Assembly (NCBI GenBank): GCA_003665825.1
Contig: QPFY01000001.1
Span: 2,163,001-2,227,000 of the forward strand
Direction of reading: 5' to 3'
DNA from: Microbotryum silenes-acaulis
Lineage: Eukaryota > Basidiomycota > Microbotryomycetes > Microbotryales > Microbotryaceae
Length of the DNA: 64,000 bases
Shown: positions 1-12,220 of the stretch, one piece after another
How the letters are laid out: every line of letters starts with the position of its first letter
How positions within the stretch are numbered: position 1 is the stretch's first letter
Notes under the pieces: model-generated
The model's database searches: none
What the model saw: only the letters and a program-made list of their open reading frames with translations
Told to the model about the DNA's origin: nothing
Translations under genes and position numbers: made by a program

Positions 1-77
1 GCTGCACACGGTCTTCAAGTTATCTTCCAGACCATTCTTCACCTCCAACATTGCCAGCACGGCGATACGGCATGTGT
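1..77 (-). CDS. Possible exon of a gene running off the left edge
   Basis: On the minus strand a frame is open from about position 77 to the window edge and reads CRIAVLAMLEVKNGLEDNL, with protein-like composition. Just upstream (78-80) is a TAG after a pyrimidine-rich run, which could be a 3' splice site. I do not recognise the protein. It could equally be chance, since only about 25 codons are visible. Confidence 0.25.
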
Positions 78-351
78 CTAAGGGATCGTAACGGTTCGAT
101 CCGATCGAGCCCCTTTCTTATGCTTGAAATTGCTCGTCGCGGTCCGCATATGGGGAGACTATCTTTTCGTTTTATCCTTCACGAACGGGAGTGGATCAAG
201 AACGGCTTTCGTATTGCAATGACCTCAAGAGAAGGGGAGCGAAGCGACAGAGTTTTCGGCATGGGTCGCGCGGAGGAAGGCGGCGGAATCCATACCAGGC
301 AACAGTATACGGCACGAATCCAGTCGAGATCACCTTTCGAACACTCGACAT

Positions 352-1788
352 CTAGAACGTCTCGGAGAAAGGACGCAAGTCAAGCTCTGTGTCAAAGAGG
401 GAGATCGTAGCATCGGTCAGCACTGACTCCCTCGTCTGAAGGTCGGTACGACCCGTGTCTGAATGCCACTGACCGAGAGTCCAGGCCTGAATACTCAAGA
501 GAGGAGTGATGAAGAAAAACACAGTGGTGGAACCAATCTTCATCAGCACAATCCTTGAATCAACATCGCGCCTTTCGCCACGCCAGCTTTCGGACTCACC
601 GAGCGATGCTGCCTATGCAAGTTGACATACTCCTGCGCGATCGCGGTCGGTTCCAACCTCGTATCGGGCGCCTTCATCTCACCAAACATGCGGGTCAGGT
701 TCTCGGTGTTGATGAAGCCGTCGAGGATGACGTGAGCGACGTGGATGTCCTTGGGTTGGAATTCTCGCGCGAGGGATTGACCTGCGAGGAACAGGGGCGG
801 GTGAAGCGGAAGGAAGAGATTTTGGTGTCGCTTCAGTTTGAGTTCACCGAGGCGTACTGTTCTGCCATTCTACCAATCAGGTCCATGGAACGAGGGCGCT
901 TACTCAAGCAGCGAAGACCAAACTTGGGCACAGCGAAGGACGACATCTGAGCGCCTCCCTTCAAAGCAGCGGTGGCCCCTGTATCAAGCAGTCCCCCAAA
1001 GAATCTATCGTCAGCACACTTGACCAGCCAGCACCCGTCGTTCAACAGCATCGTAAAGCTCAATCTAACCTACCCGAGAACAAAAGCGTTCCTCCACCGG
1101 TCTCCAGCAAGAGAGGGATGACTTGCTGTGAGAAGTGAAACGCGCCGAGAACGGCGATGTCGAGCCCGGTCTGCATGTCCTTGGTCGTCAACTCGAGGAA
1201 AGGTTTGCGCACGAAGGGGTTATTGACGGAGAAGATGGCCCTGAAAAGATATGACAGGCATGAAGATTCGTGGATTCAGTTGGTGTTCGTCGTTGGCGAA
1301 CTCGGTCCGAGGTTTGCTGGCGAGAGGGGCGTGAGAGCAGATGGCGCCCCACACGCTCACGTCCCAGTTAGTGAGTCACCACCCAACCCGCCTCGGGACG
1401 GAGGTCAGAACACCGCAGCACGGTCCAGCCCCAAGACTCACACCTTGAGCTGATGATCAGGCCACTTCTCCTTGATCTGACCAAAAGCCTTCGTCAACGA
1501 CTCGGGGTTCGAGGCATCGCATGCGAAAGGCTCGGCCTGTCCGACAGCGATGGAGTCGGTCGTACCCAGTCATCAGCCATTTAAGCACAAAAATCAACAG
1601 CCGGGCTGCTAAAGAGAACTCGCCACCCCACCCTTCTCACGAATCTCCTGCGCAAGAGCTTGTAAGCTATCCGGACGACGAGAAAGCAAAGCCACAGCAC
1701 CGGTCTCTTTCGCGAAGGCGTGGCCTAAGGCGGCACCTGTTCCGGGTCCCGCTCCGAGGAGGACGGTCAGGGTTTTTTGGGTCGACAT
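352..1788 (-). CDS. Short-chain dehydrogenase/reductase (SDR) family protein
   Basis: Spliced minus-strand gene starting at the ATG at 1788 (MSTQKTLTVLLGAGPGTGAA) and ending at 352. The N-terminal glycine-rich GAGPGTG is the NAD(P)-binding turn of the Rossmann fold. Later exons give the NNPF segment, a helix with FHFSQQVIPLL, a strand TLLFSG, and the usual active-site region. Known SDR enzymes use Tyr-x-x-x-Lys; here the aligned residues are F-A-V-P-K, so the catalytic Tyr is replaced by Phe, as in some divergent members. The last exons read SLAREFQPKDIHVAHVILDG and then a C-terminal piece ending ELDLRPFSETF, typical of this subfamily. About five introns are implied, several with clear gt..ag ends. 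Substrate cannot be told from the sequence. It may be an enzyme with altered chemistry or a non-catalytic relative. Confidence 0.8.
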
Positions 1789-2286
1789 GATGCTCTTGTG
1801 GAAGGGTATTGGGTGGCGGTTGGGATGGGAAGGAGGTCAAAAGGGAAACCTGGAGACGGTGCCCAACTTCTGATCGGTGGCCGGGGATGGCTTCCGAAAC
1901 CGCACGAGCTCGTGTCAGCATTTAGAGCCCCACGCGCCAGACGCGCAGATCCCGAGTCCATTTTAGTCACGCTAGTGCCTTTTCAGTCCGATTGCCATTT
2001 TGGCGGTGTCTAGCTGGGTAAGGCAACGCGTTGTACAGTCGTCAGTGAGAGCGAGCTTTTGATTACAAGGGTGCATATGCGAATGATATAGATGCAGCAA
2101 CGGATGTCATGACGTCGAGGCGAGAAGACACGGATCGTTTCAGCTCGAACCCGGACGAACATACGGCCAAGATAAATTAGACAGGTTTACGACAAGACGT
2201 GAGTGAGATGCAAACGAAACAAGGAAGGGGGTATCGACGGAAAGATAGCAAGGGCTGGCGAGTGGAACCACAACAACAAGAAGAAA

Positions 2287-3971
2287 TCATGACTCGTCAA
2301 TGTTCTTGAGCAGTGGGCTGACCTCTCCTCTCCTCCCTGATCCCGACCGCTTCGTCACCGGACGACCACTCGTATCGACGGAACGTGACCTCCCCAAAGA
2401 GCTATTCGAATGCGAGAGATGCTCGTCCACATCTTCGTCGTCGTCGCCGTCTGAGAGCTCGTCGTCCGAAGCGGTGAGGATGACGGTGATGGGTTGAGGT
2501 GCATCTCGTAATCCGGTCCACTTGGGGAACTGAGTGATCCCGTTGAAGACGAAGGTTCCGTAGACGAGTAGGCCGAAGCCAATGACTTGCAGCCACTTAA
2601 AATGTTCCCACCCGAGTGACATGGACACGAGCCAAATAAGCAAGGTCCGGGAGGTATCGATAGTCGAGCGAGACGTCGCGGACAGAGTGCGCGTGACGGC
2701 GAGTCCGCAAAAGTTGAACAAAGCAATCGAGATGGCGATGGCGATACTAGAACTCCAAATCGAAGGATTCGATACGATCTGATGCCAGCCTTCGGGCGCG
2801 TCAAAGTAGCCGCCTTGTCCAGAGGGTTTCGATCCAATGAAGACGTGTAGAATGAGCAGACCGGTGATCGTCGTCGATAGACCGAAGAAGCCTTCGAAAC
2901 CGGCCGCGAGTAAAGGCTCGACGGCTTGACGTTCCATGATCTTTTCTTCCAGGACGAACTGCGAAGCCGTGAAGACTTGTGCGACGAGGATGAGGCAGAC
3001 GCCCACGAGCGGGCTGACGGCCGGCTCGTCGGCGGCGGTCGACTGCACCTCTTTCTTCGGCGCGTCGAGCAGGGACGAGCAGCCGACTACGGCTACACCG
3101 GCCATGACCGTTGCGAGCGAGGACCATTGCGACGTTGTCATCTTACGGCCGAGGAAGAGCAGCGACAGCACGCCGACCCACAGCACCAGGGCGCCTCGGA
3201 GCATTTGGTAGATCGAGACGGGAACAAACAGCAGTCCCACGTTCACTGCATAGGGATAGACGGTGATCAGTCAATCCGACCGGCTCGGCACATCCAGCAT
3301 AACAGGCTGTACTCACTCGCCGTCGTTCCACAGATGTCGCAGCAAGCCGGTCCCCAGAACAAGATCGCCCTCTCCCAGGCGAATGGGTTCTCCTCTGCCT
3401 GCTTCGCCGCCATCTGAGCAGCCTTGATCCCTTCCTCTTCCTCATCACCTCGCAAACTGATAGCTGACTCGTTGAAGTCGAACGCCGACTCGTCCGGCCT
3501 CGAAAGGGGCGCCGAAGCGAGTCGAGCCGATTGAGAATGACTCGCGGCTGCTCGGGCAGAGGCGGAAGCGACTCTTCGCCGTGAGGGGTTGTAAGGGTTG
3601 TATTTCGAGTTGATGATTTTGAAGGCGACGAGGCAGAGGGTTTCGCCGAGGAACATGGTTGCTGTTTGCCAGACGGGTTGCTCGAACACCTTTTTGCGCG
3701 CAGGGTCGTCGCAGTTGGCTACGCATTGCATGTCTTGCAATTTCGAAAAGACACTATTGGATGTACCTGTGAGGAATGGGGTATGATGGGAGGGGAATTG
3801 CTCAAAATTGGATCAGTAAAAGTGACGAGTTGTGCGAGGGCGCTCTTCGATGACGTCGTGAGCGACGAGTGGAAAAAAGTAGAAGAGCGGAAAGTTGCAC
3901 GCACCTGCAACGAGCATGACGGCCACCAATACTGCAATCTGAAGCGTTCCGAAGAGAAGAACGTGAGGCAT
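2287..3971 (-). CDS. SLC35F6-like multi-pass transporter (drug/metabolite transporter superfamily)
   Basis: Three exons, 3905-3971, 3317-3766 and 2287-3245, total 1476 nt and give a 491-aa protein with all splice phases matching. The start MPHVLLFGTLQIAVLVAVM aligns with the first membrane helix of human SLC35F6. It is followed by a TSNSVFSKLQD segment, a luminal loop, then MFLGETLCLVAFK, and in exon 3 the family signature YQMLRGALVLWVGVLSLLFLGR. About ten hydrophobic segments are visible. Between helices 2 and 3 there is a Ser/Ala- and acid-rich insert, and the C-terminus is a long acidic, Ser-rich tail (DDELSDGDDDEDVDEH) likely facing the cytosol. Family members lie in lysosomal or Golgi membranes; the substrate is unknown. 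An upstream ATG at 4137 would add an exon, but homology favours 3971. It is divergent to MZM1. Confidence 0.85.
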
Positions 3972-5071
3972 CAGTACACCGCTTTCAGTCGGTCGACCAC
4001 TGTCGCCAGTCCGGGGCTCGGAAGACCCAAAGTTGAAGCGAGAGCGAGTCCACGGGCAACAAGCTGTAACAGCCAAACCCAGCCGGGCTTGCGGGAACTG
4101 ACCTGCAGAGCAGTTGGTGGTTTGGGTGCTGAGACCATTCTGGCGGAGATGGTCGGTCAGGTCGTTGAGAGAAGCAAGAAGGGCGTAGGGGCGTGCACGG
4201 AAGCGGGAAGCGGGTATGGGGTCGAGGAAAATAGGTCAAGCGAGCGAGACGGTGGAGTGATCCTTCCGGGTCGGGAAAACCGGATTGTGATGCAGAGGTA
4301 GTAGTGAGCTATCAACCAAGGGCGTAAACGAGTGTCCGCTGTCGGAGTGTATGCCAGTTGAGCGTGTTTCCGCGTGTAGAGAGACGTGCAAAGCAGCGCC
4401 GAATGAAGGCAGAGGCGGAGATGGAGGTGGATGCGGAGGAGGGAGCGGCGTCAAGGCTGCAGTAATCAGTAATTGCTCGAAGTTGCTCGAGCGCGTGGCG
4501 AGCGCGTGGCTTTGCCGAATGAGCCGACTACCAGAAATGATACCGATGCGCGGGCTGCTAAGCGCTGAGGGACGCGTGCTTTCGTGTCTCGCGCCGAGGG
4601 TCGTTTCGAGTCGTGACTCTGATGATAGGCGTGTGTCTTTCGACAGAAATTGGAGTGGCCGATGGATCGTGTTTTCGAGTGCACTCTGAGCAGTGGCACG
4701 GTCCCGGTCGTTCGACGCGGTCAGAGCGGACGAGGCGCGTTAGACGAACACGGATCAATCACGTGGTACGAGTCGGGAGGCAGGCTACAGCCACGGGGGC
4801 GATGCTGGCTGTGAACCGCGTGCTCAAAGGTGCTGGGTCGAGTAAGGTTTTAGAACAGGTTGAATTAGCCGCCCGGGAACGTTCGAAGAAGCGTGCCGAG
4901 AGGTTATGCCGGGGGAGAAGGTGGAGAGACGATAAGCTGAAAGCGCCGAGGCCGAGGCGCGCGACTCGAACGAGAGGTCCGTGCCCCGGGTCGATTCGCA
5001 CCAGAGCCTGCTCCGTCTTGACCGTCCTCCTCTTTGCTTTGCACCTCACCTGCTCGATCCACCCACCCACC
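3972..5071. other. Intergenic region between divergent genes
   Basis: About 1.1 kb between the starts of the SLC35F6-like gene and MZM1, which point away from each other, so it should contain both promoters. Reading frames here are long only because the DNA is GC-rich. I see no recognisable gene. Confidence 0.6.
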
Positions 5072-5938
5072 ATGTCCCTCATGACAACAGCTCAGCTCAC
5101 ACGGGCGGCTTCGGCTTACCGGGTATGTGTATGGCTTCGGCCACTGTTGTGTACTCGTATTCGATCTCGATCTCGAGCTGACCTCGCTTCGATCCTCACT
5201 CTTCGGCTCCCGGCACAGGCTTTATTACGAGCCCAGCGCATAACATTCAAGGGCGACGAATATGCATTGAACAGTCAGTTCATTTGGTTCCCAGTGCATC
5301 ACCGTGCACCTGGGCTAACCACAATTCCTCTGTTCCTCTCCCGCCGTCCATGCGGCGAACCCTGCTTCATCTTATTTTCCCCTCCCCATCATCGCATCCA
5401 CCACCTCACAGAAGCGCACCAACAAACCCGCGTCCTCTTCAACAAGTTCATACCCTCCGCCTCGGCATTACAAAATCAAGCCGGACGTTCCTTGGAACGA
5501 CCGTCCTTGTCCGCGACCGAGATCGACGAGCACATCCAATCGGCTTATGAAATCGCTGCTTATCTTCGGAAGAATGTGGTGCAAGGGATCCAGAATGAGG
5601 AGGGAAATTATAGTGCGTGTCCACGTGTACTGTTATGGACCACCTCCGGGCATTCAGTCGAGATGAGGGCCGACTTTTCAGGGCCTGCATCTGATCGCGC
5701 CCGTGGTGGTTACTCTCTTCGCACAGCACTTCGCTTCACGGAAGAAACAGAACGAGGCGACAACTCGACCATCAGAGCACCCTCAGCAAGCGAGGCCAGA
5801 CCTTTACGACCACCGAGGGAGGTTCCGAGTGAAAATCAGGGCGTCAGGAGGAGGAGGGCCCAGCCGAAGCTGGAGCCGTGCTGTGGTGGGGGTGCTGCAG
5901 CGGGGGTGGAGACAACAAAGAGTGATGCGACCTCGTGA
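5072..5938 (+). CDS. MZM1: LYR-motif mitochondrial complex III assembly factor (MZM1/LYRM7)
   Basis: Four exons (5072-5122, 5219-5273, 5412-5612, 5727-5938) add to 519 nt and a 172-aa protein. Exon 1 ends with an LTRAASAYR segment and exon 2 opens with ALLRAQRITFKGDEYAL; together they form the LYR-type helix of Mzm1 proteins, which bring the Rieske Fe/S protein Rip1 into complex III in the mitochondrial matrix. Exon 3 carries the HIQSAYEIAAYLRKNVVQG helix, which is very typical of the family, and exon 4 begins LRFTEETERGDN, also conserved. Beyond that the C-terminus is a basic, low-complexity extension, making the protein longer than the usual 110-130 aa. All introns start GT and end AG. The identification rests on motif order; there is no frame damage. 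Confidence 0.85.
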   Translation: MSLMTTAQLTRAASAYRVCVWLRPLLCTRIRSRSRADLASILTLRLPAQALLRAQRITFKGDEYALNSQFIWFPVHHRAPGLTTIPLFLSRRPCGEPCFILFSPPHHRIHHLTEAHQQTRVLFNKFIPSASALQNQAGRSLERPSLSATEIDEHIQSAYEIAAYLRKNVVQGIQNEEGNYSACPRVLLWTTSGHSVEMRADFSGPASDRARGGYSLRTALRFTEETERGDNSTIRAPSASEARPLRPPREVPSENQGVRRRRAQPKLEPCCGGGAAAGVETTKSDATS

Positions 5939-6985
5939 ATGTAATGTGAATGAGGTGATGAGGCGACTTGTTCGACTGAAAGTGAGAGAGAGAGAGGGCG
6001 AAAGCCGGCTCGTGGAGAGGAGGTGAATTTACTGCGCTGGGTGAGAAAACTTTTAAGTCGAGTCCGACGAGGTTAGATGAACACAAGTGATGTGGCTCGG
6101 CTCACTCTAACAAATGGAAGCTCGACACTGTTTGGGAGGTTGCACCAACCTCATGTGACCTTTGTTTGTGATTAAAAACGGGGTGTCACGGATCTCTCGC
6201 CTGCACCGTTTGGGCCCCACCACTGCCTACGCTGGACAGCTCCTGTCCACCAAGTTCGGCATCGTACGACTTGATGAATAACTCCTGAGTGAGCAGGATT
6301 TGTCATTCATCTGCATCATCTTTGGCTCAGTCAGAGTACATCGGTGCCGAACACTACTACGTTCAACCACGTGTCGAAGGCTGCCATACTCCACGTCAGT
6401 GAATCTCGGAAGCACCGCGTAAACCGTCATTTTGGCGTCGTGCGGGGGAACGACGTATTTTACCACCCGTTTCCCTTGGGTGCGCTTCTCCCCCCACTCG
6501 CTGGAAACTTTCAAACCCCCATCCCGTCTACGCCTCTCGCATACCCTACGTCCATCTGCTCGAGGGTGCAGTCGAGTGCCTCGTCGACAGACCAGTAGTA
6601 CAAGCTCTCGAGTAGCCTGCCAGGCCAGGACTACGACGAGCTGCGAGCTGCGAGCTGCGAGCCCGACCTCGACCTCGACAACTTCGAGCCGGACCGAGCC
6701 AGTGATCGACATCGTCATCGCAGCTGCTGCACACGCGCCTCACGACGGACGTCGCTTTGAGCGCTTCGAACGTCGCACGCTGGGAAGCACGCTGGGAACG
6801 CAGCAAGCACAACAGCCGACTCGTTGGTTCGAACTTGACTGTATCTGATCCACACGGACAAGTGGCCCCGTGTCACGGACTGCTCGGAGGATACTCGAAG
6901 CGCTACTTTCGGGAGAAGGGAGACGAACGGCCCGGCCCGACTGGTGCTAAGAGTAACTTCCGACGCTGACACGAGACAGACGGCC
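5939..6985. other. Intergenic / 5' region of the PUF gene
   Basis: About 1 kb with no gene I can support. It holds the 3' end of the MZM1 transcript and probably the promoter and long leader of the RRM-PUF gene. A short repeat of GAGCTGC/CGAGCTGCGAGCTGC type lies near 6640-6660. Confidence 0.5.
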
Positions 6986-9900
6986 ATGTCGCACGAAATA
7001 CTGGCTTCGATCGAAGGGGAAGGAGTACGAATGAGCAACACGCAGATGTGAGTTGGCTCTTCTACCGTGCGACTTTGCTGGAACGCTGCACCTGCCGTCG
7101 TCGGTTCGTTCGCACCACGAGGAGCTGCTAGCCTCGTCGCGACCAGTGCAACGGAATCGACAGAGGCAGACGGGCACCCCTTTCAGGCGCGTCCAGTGCA
7201 CGCATGCTCATAACTATCCATCCACTCCGACAATCCACAGACCTTTGAATGACGCCCATCCACCTGAATCAAATGGATCCCACCAATCATCAAGCCCAGG
7301 CCCCTCACTTAGCTTAACACCACTCGCCTCCTCTGCAGCGCTCGCCGGCCTCGTTCCAGCCCAAATCTTCACTCCGGCCACACCGCTGCCTTCGAGTCCA
7401 TCTGCTGTGGATGCGCAGTTCGCTCACGTCGACAGAACCAGCCCCGGTCGTCCGAGGGCAGGCACGATGCCCTCGACCTTGCACCTCGGCGGCACCTCTT
7501 CGCTCGGCTCAAATTATGCGAATGTGCTCGGCAGGAAGATGACGCCTCCGTCCCTGATGCTCAACATACCGGGGACTTCGTATGGCGCAAGTGTGTCACT
7601 ACCCGCAAGTGGACATGCGACACCCCTCGGGTCCGAATTTGCCTTTTCGTCACCGCTCCTCCATAACGGCTCGATCGCCCAAACGAACCCGAGTCCACCG
7701 CTCGGCGGCTCAGCATCTGCCGGCGGTGAATCGAACCCCAGTGCTGCCACCTCACGCATTCGATCAGGGTCCCTGACTCTTCCCAGCTCGGGCCTTTCAA
7801 ATGCATTTGGACCGACCGTTTTTGCGAGTGGGGACTGGGCCCCTCGACCCGTCGACGTCAACGTACTCCCAATGTCGGGGTCAAGTGGGTTACGCTCGCC
7901 GGACAATTCGGCCTACGGGGACGGCGATTCGCATGTCAGAACGCTCGATTATCTCGGCCTCGATGGCGATGCCGCAATGAGTGGTTTTGGTGAGGCAACG
8001 TCGCCCAGTCCTGGCGAGTCGACGATGCGTGGGGATGCTGCTGCTCCCGCCGGCATGACGCAGAGGCTAGCGACGATCGGCGGGCCCTCAAATTCTTCCA
8101 ACAACACCGAACTGTCGCACGCCCACACTCGACTGAGAAGCAACACCGTCGCTGCCTTCCCACGGTCCCAAGCTGCGTCGAACTTTGGTGTGCTCGGCTC
8201 GTCGGCGGCTGTAGGAGGCGCAAGTAATCGCTCGCCGGTGACGGTCGATACGGACGTCTTTGGCTCGAGCGTGGGCAGCGGAGCCCATGGTTCGGATGGT
8301 TCGATCGACTCGAGTCGGTTGCTGTATGCGACTTCGGGTGCTCAGGACGAACAAGAAGGGACCGACGCGCTCAACTCGATCGCTGAAAACGAAGTGAGTA
8401 TGCCCGGCAGCGCTGCGGCGAGACCTTTGTCACCGGGCGGCAGGGCAAGAGCAGCGACGATTGGCATCTTGGACGAGTCGCGCGAGATAACCATGTCGCG
8501 TCAGCGTGCTCGAGCGGGGACGACGATCGGACTTACACCGCATGTAGTTTCTATGGGTATGTATAATGGGAGGGGAGGGCCAGATCATGATGTCGAGGGC
8601 TCGCCGGTGGATTCGATGATGATGGGCATGAGGGGAATGAGCCTGGGCCAGATGGACGAGGTGCGTACCCTAGGGCAAATGCGAGACGGATGACGAGGTT
8701 GCTGACAGTCGAGGCGGTGTACTTGTAATTACAGAACGTGTGGAACTCGACAAGACCACGCACACCGGAAGGTGTCGCTGCGGCGTCGATCACCCCGCCG
8801 GCGCAACAGCCGACTCGCAGTCTCTGGATCGGCAATCTCGATCCGCGCACGACACCTGCCGAACTACAGAACGTGTTCGCCCCCTATGGAGCGATTGAAA
8901 GCTTGCGTTTGATCCCGGAAAAAGTATGGCGCGCATTCGGCTCGGTTTCCTTGCAGTGACTGTCTGCTGACGCGTGACTTCTTGCGGCCCGTGTACAGGA
9001 GTGTGGGTTTGTCAATTTCGTGTCCATTGGCGATGCCGTCCGCGCCAAGGAGGACGTCTTAAACCGCCTCGGTGGCCAGTTGAACAATTCGAGCAAACTC
9101 GTTCGAATCGGGTTTGGCAAGGATATCTCCCTAGCGGGCAACATGTCCTCAATGACGCAAATGAGGACCGCCTCTGGCCCAATCTTACTCTCTGGCCACG
9201 CACCGCTACAGCATCATCAGAATTCCCACCCGGGGCATACTGGAGGGCTTGGCGGGTTGGCGAGCGGGACGTACAATGGTCCGGAGGAGCTCAATCCTCA
9301 AATGACGCCGACGCGAGCTCTGTGGATCGGCAGCATTCCTTCAACGACGACGCCGAATCAACTACTCAACGTCTTTGCTGCGTTCGGGCCCATCGAGTCC
9401 GCACGCGTTCTGACGCACAAGTCTTGCGGAGTAAGTTCGCGTGGGCAGGTAGCTTGGTCAGTATGGGGAGCTTATTTGTGATGTGGCGATGCTTTGTGAA
9501 CAGTTCATCAACTACGAACGGTTGGACGACGCCATCTCGGCTCGCAAGGCGCTCAATGGTCGGGAGATCCTCGGCGTCGGAGTCGGAGGCGTGCGCATCG
9601 GCTTCGCCAAGGTGCCGACCAAGATCATCAACGGCAGCGAGTTTTGCGGCTCTGGCGGCTTCAACAACATGGCTTCCATGTCCTACACGACGTTACAGCA
9701 GCTTGACGGCGCGAATGGTGTCTCACTGGAGCAGCAAGTCGCAGATAACCCTATGAGCGACTTCCGCAGCAACCTCGTCATGGCCGCGGTGTCGAATCCG
9801 CAGTTCGTCAACGCTCAAAAGTCCACGGGTGCTTTGCATTCACCTGCGAACGCGTATGATGGCCAAGATAGCTCGAACGACGAGAGTATAGAGACGGCGC

Positions 9901-11665
9901 ACTTCGGTTCGGTGACGGACCTGCAGCTGCTCGTGCGCGAGTTGAGCGACGACTCGCCCGATGTCGAAGCACACATCGCACAATTGGCGACTCCCCGACC
10001 TGCCCCGACGTACCATACATCGATACCCCTGCAAGTCCTCAATGACCCGCGCTACGGTCGTCGGTACTCGAACGTGGATGCACCGAGGTTGCGTGATCTG
10101 CGCAAGCGTCTCGACTCGCCTCAGACCTCGACGGATGAGGTCGATACCATCGCCTTTGAGATTCTTGACGAATGCTCTGCCCTCGCGAGTGACTACATCG
10201 GCAATACGATCGTACAGAAACTGTTTGAGCGATGCTCGCTCGCGGCTCGAATGGCCATGCTCGAACGTGTAGGCCCCTTTTTGGCGGCGATCGGCACGCA
10301 CAAGAATGGGACTTGGGCGGTGCAGAAGATTGTGCAGTGCGTTCAGGAGCCGGAGGAGATGGCGATCATCCAGCAAAATCTGGCGCCGTATACTCCGCCG
10401 CTGTTGCTCAACGACTGTCAGTACCAATTCCGCAAAATTGTGTTTCCACGGCTTGGGCGCTTCGTGCTGACCTACTTTTGACAGTCGGCAATTACGTCGT
10501 CCAAGGCGCGCTCCGCTTTGGGTCGCCGTTGAGTGACTTTGTTTTTGACGCGATGATCGACCGATGCTGGGAGATTGGTTCGGGTCGATACGGAGCGAGG
10601 AGCACGAGGCAGACGCTCGAGAGTCCTCAAGCGAGTCGGTTCAACATCGCACGTGTAGCGGCTGCGCTGGCGCTCAACTCGATACCTCTTGCCACAAGCG
10701 CCAATGGGGCGTTGCTCATCACTTGGCTGCTTGACACGTCCGATCTGCCGGGCCGATACCGCGTGTTGGCGGCTCGATTTGCACCCCACCTTCCTCACCT
10801 GTGCACGCACAAGCTCGCATCGACGGCCGTGCTCAAAATCATTAACCAGCGAGCGGATCCGTTGGCGTCCCAGATCATCCTCGACGCTTTGCTCGACCCC
10901 AAGACCAAGGTCGTCGAAGAAATCCTCGCCGATCAAGCCCATGGCGCGGCTTGCATGAGCAAGATTCTCAACGCCTCCATCTCGGACGAGCTTGCGCGCA
11001 AAAAAGTTGTCGACCGTATACGAGCCGTCCTGCTGTCGCTGCGCGTTACAACCATTCCGGCGTATCGAAAGTTGCAGGAAGACCTGGGGATCATCGCTTC
11101 GTCGCCTGTGGGACCGTCGTCACCGGTAAACGAGGGTGGGACATCAGGAGGAGCCAAACCCGGGCCCTCGTCGACGATGGGCAAGTCCCATGGGTACGGC
11201 AGTGCGAATCGGGGACAGTACCCACCTTCGGGTCAGTGGGATCATGGGCATCCGGGTCACCCTCCTCGGTACCCCCAAGCACCGTATTATGAACCCTCGA
11301 TGCACGGCTACGGGTCCCCAGCCTCGACTTCGCCATATGGTCACTCTCAGCCATACCCTCGCGGAACCAGCGCGAGTTTCCAAACTTCGGCGATGCCATT
11401 TGGTCCCTCCTATCCTTCGCAGTATCCCAACTACTACCACATGCCACCACCGGCGCCGAACGCTTACCAGTACGGCTCGAGTTCTTCGAGTACGGTCGGA
11501 CAACCGACGTTGACGACCTCGCTTGCGGCTCCTGCGCCCTCTCCGGCACATGTCGTTGGACAACCCGTCACGCCGCCTTCGTTGTCGCCGGGGCTGCGTG
11601 ATATCAATTTCCACCCTTTTTCGCCGACAGGTTCGGCGTTTGGTCGCTCTGATGTCGGTGTCTAG
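6986..11665 (+). CDS. RRM and Pumilio-repeat RNA-binding protein (JSN1/PUF2 class)
   Basis: Six exons, starting at 6986-7047 (MSHEILASIEG) and 7241 onward, produce a protein of about 1,350 aa. The first 500 residues are Ser/Gly/Thr-rich and disordered, including repeated RPRAGTM- and RARAATIG-type short motifs that look like phosphorylation sites. Then come two RRMs: SLWIGNLDPRTTPAELQNVF with CGFVNFVS, and ALWIGSIPSTTTPNQLLNVF with CGFINYERLDDAISARKAL. The Pumilio region follows (SDYIGNTIVQKLFER, THKNGTWAVQKIVQ, GNYVVQGALRFG). The tail is Pro/Tyr/Ser-rich. RRM plus PUF in one chain is the layout of yeast Jsn1/Puf1 and Puf2, which bind 3' UTRs, some for mitochondrial or membrane proteins. Introns at 7048-7240, near 8661, 8924, 9430 and 10418 all have GT..AG ends and keep frame. 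Target mRNAs cannot be predicted. Confidence 0.9.
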
Positions 11666-12220
11666 GTACAACACCCGCTCCATATGGACACCGAATCGAA
11701 AGGCCTGTCCCAACTCTTTTTTCTTCTTGTCGTCTCAGCCGTTGCATATCCATCACTGGCCCCACTTCGAACGCAACACGCACATGCACAGAAATCCTCT
11801 TCGATACCAATGTGAAAGGATTGCTCTGCTCAGTTCCCTCATCACATCAAAAACGCAGCATGCATCTTCTGTTTTTCTCTGTCCGGCTCGGTCCTTTTTC
11901 CTTTCCTCATTGTGCCACTCGAGCTACTACGTTAGTTTGTGTATGATTTTTTTCCCCCGACCATTACTCTTTTTTCGTTCGCCAATCTTTCTTGCTAACG
12001 ATGCACACATTCTGACGGTTTTTGCATCCTGCACTGGTGCCGGCGACTTGTCCTCGACGCGCGCCGTTTTGGTGTGGCTTTGTGTCTCGGACGAGAGGAG
12101 GCGGTGACGTGGGGCTCGGTCGACTTTATCCACTTTGGATGCAGGTTCGTCTCCTCCCTTCTGCGCGCATACACCCAACCTCGACCCGGCCCATCGCACG
12201 CACAACCATCCTCCACCACG
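11666..12220. other. Intergenic region between PUF and SCAMP genes
   Basis: About 550 bp with T-rich stretches, best explained as the 3' UTR of the PUF gene and the promoter of the SCAMP gene. No further gene seen. Confidence 0.5.

Noticed and set aside
60..115. A ggttcgatcc block that looks like a tRNA T-arm
   Set aside because: No matching acceptor, D or anticodon stems nearby.
4613..5938. A 441-codon continuous plus-strand frame
   Set aside because: It overlaps the four MZM1 exons only because GC-rich introns lack stops; homology demands splicing and the upstream half has no family motif.
6227..6718. A 163-codon minus-strand frame in the region before the PUF gene
   Set aside because: Composition and lack of motifs or neighbours fit a chance frame in GC-rich DNA.
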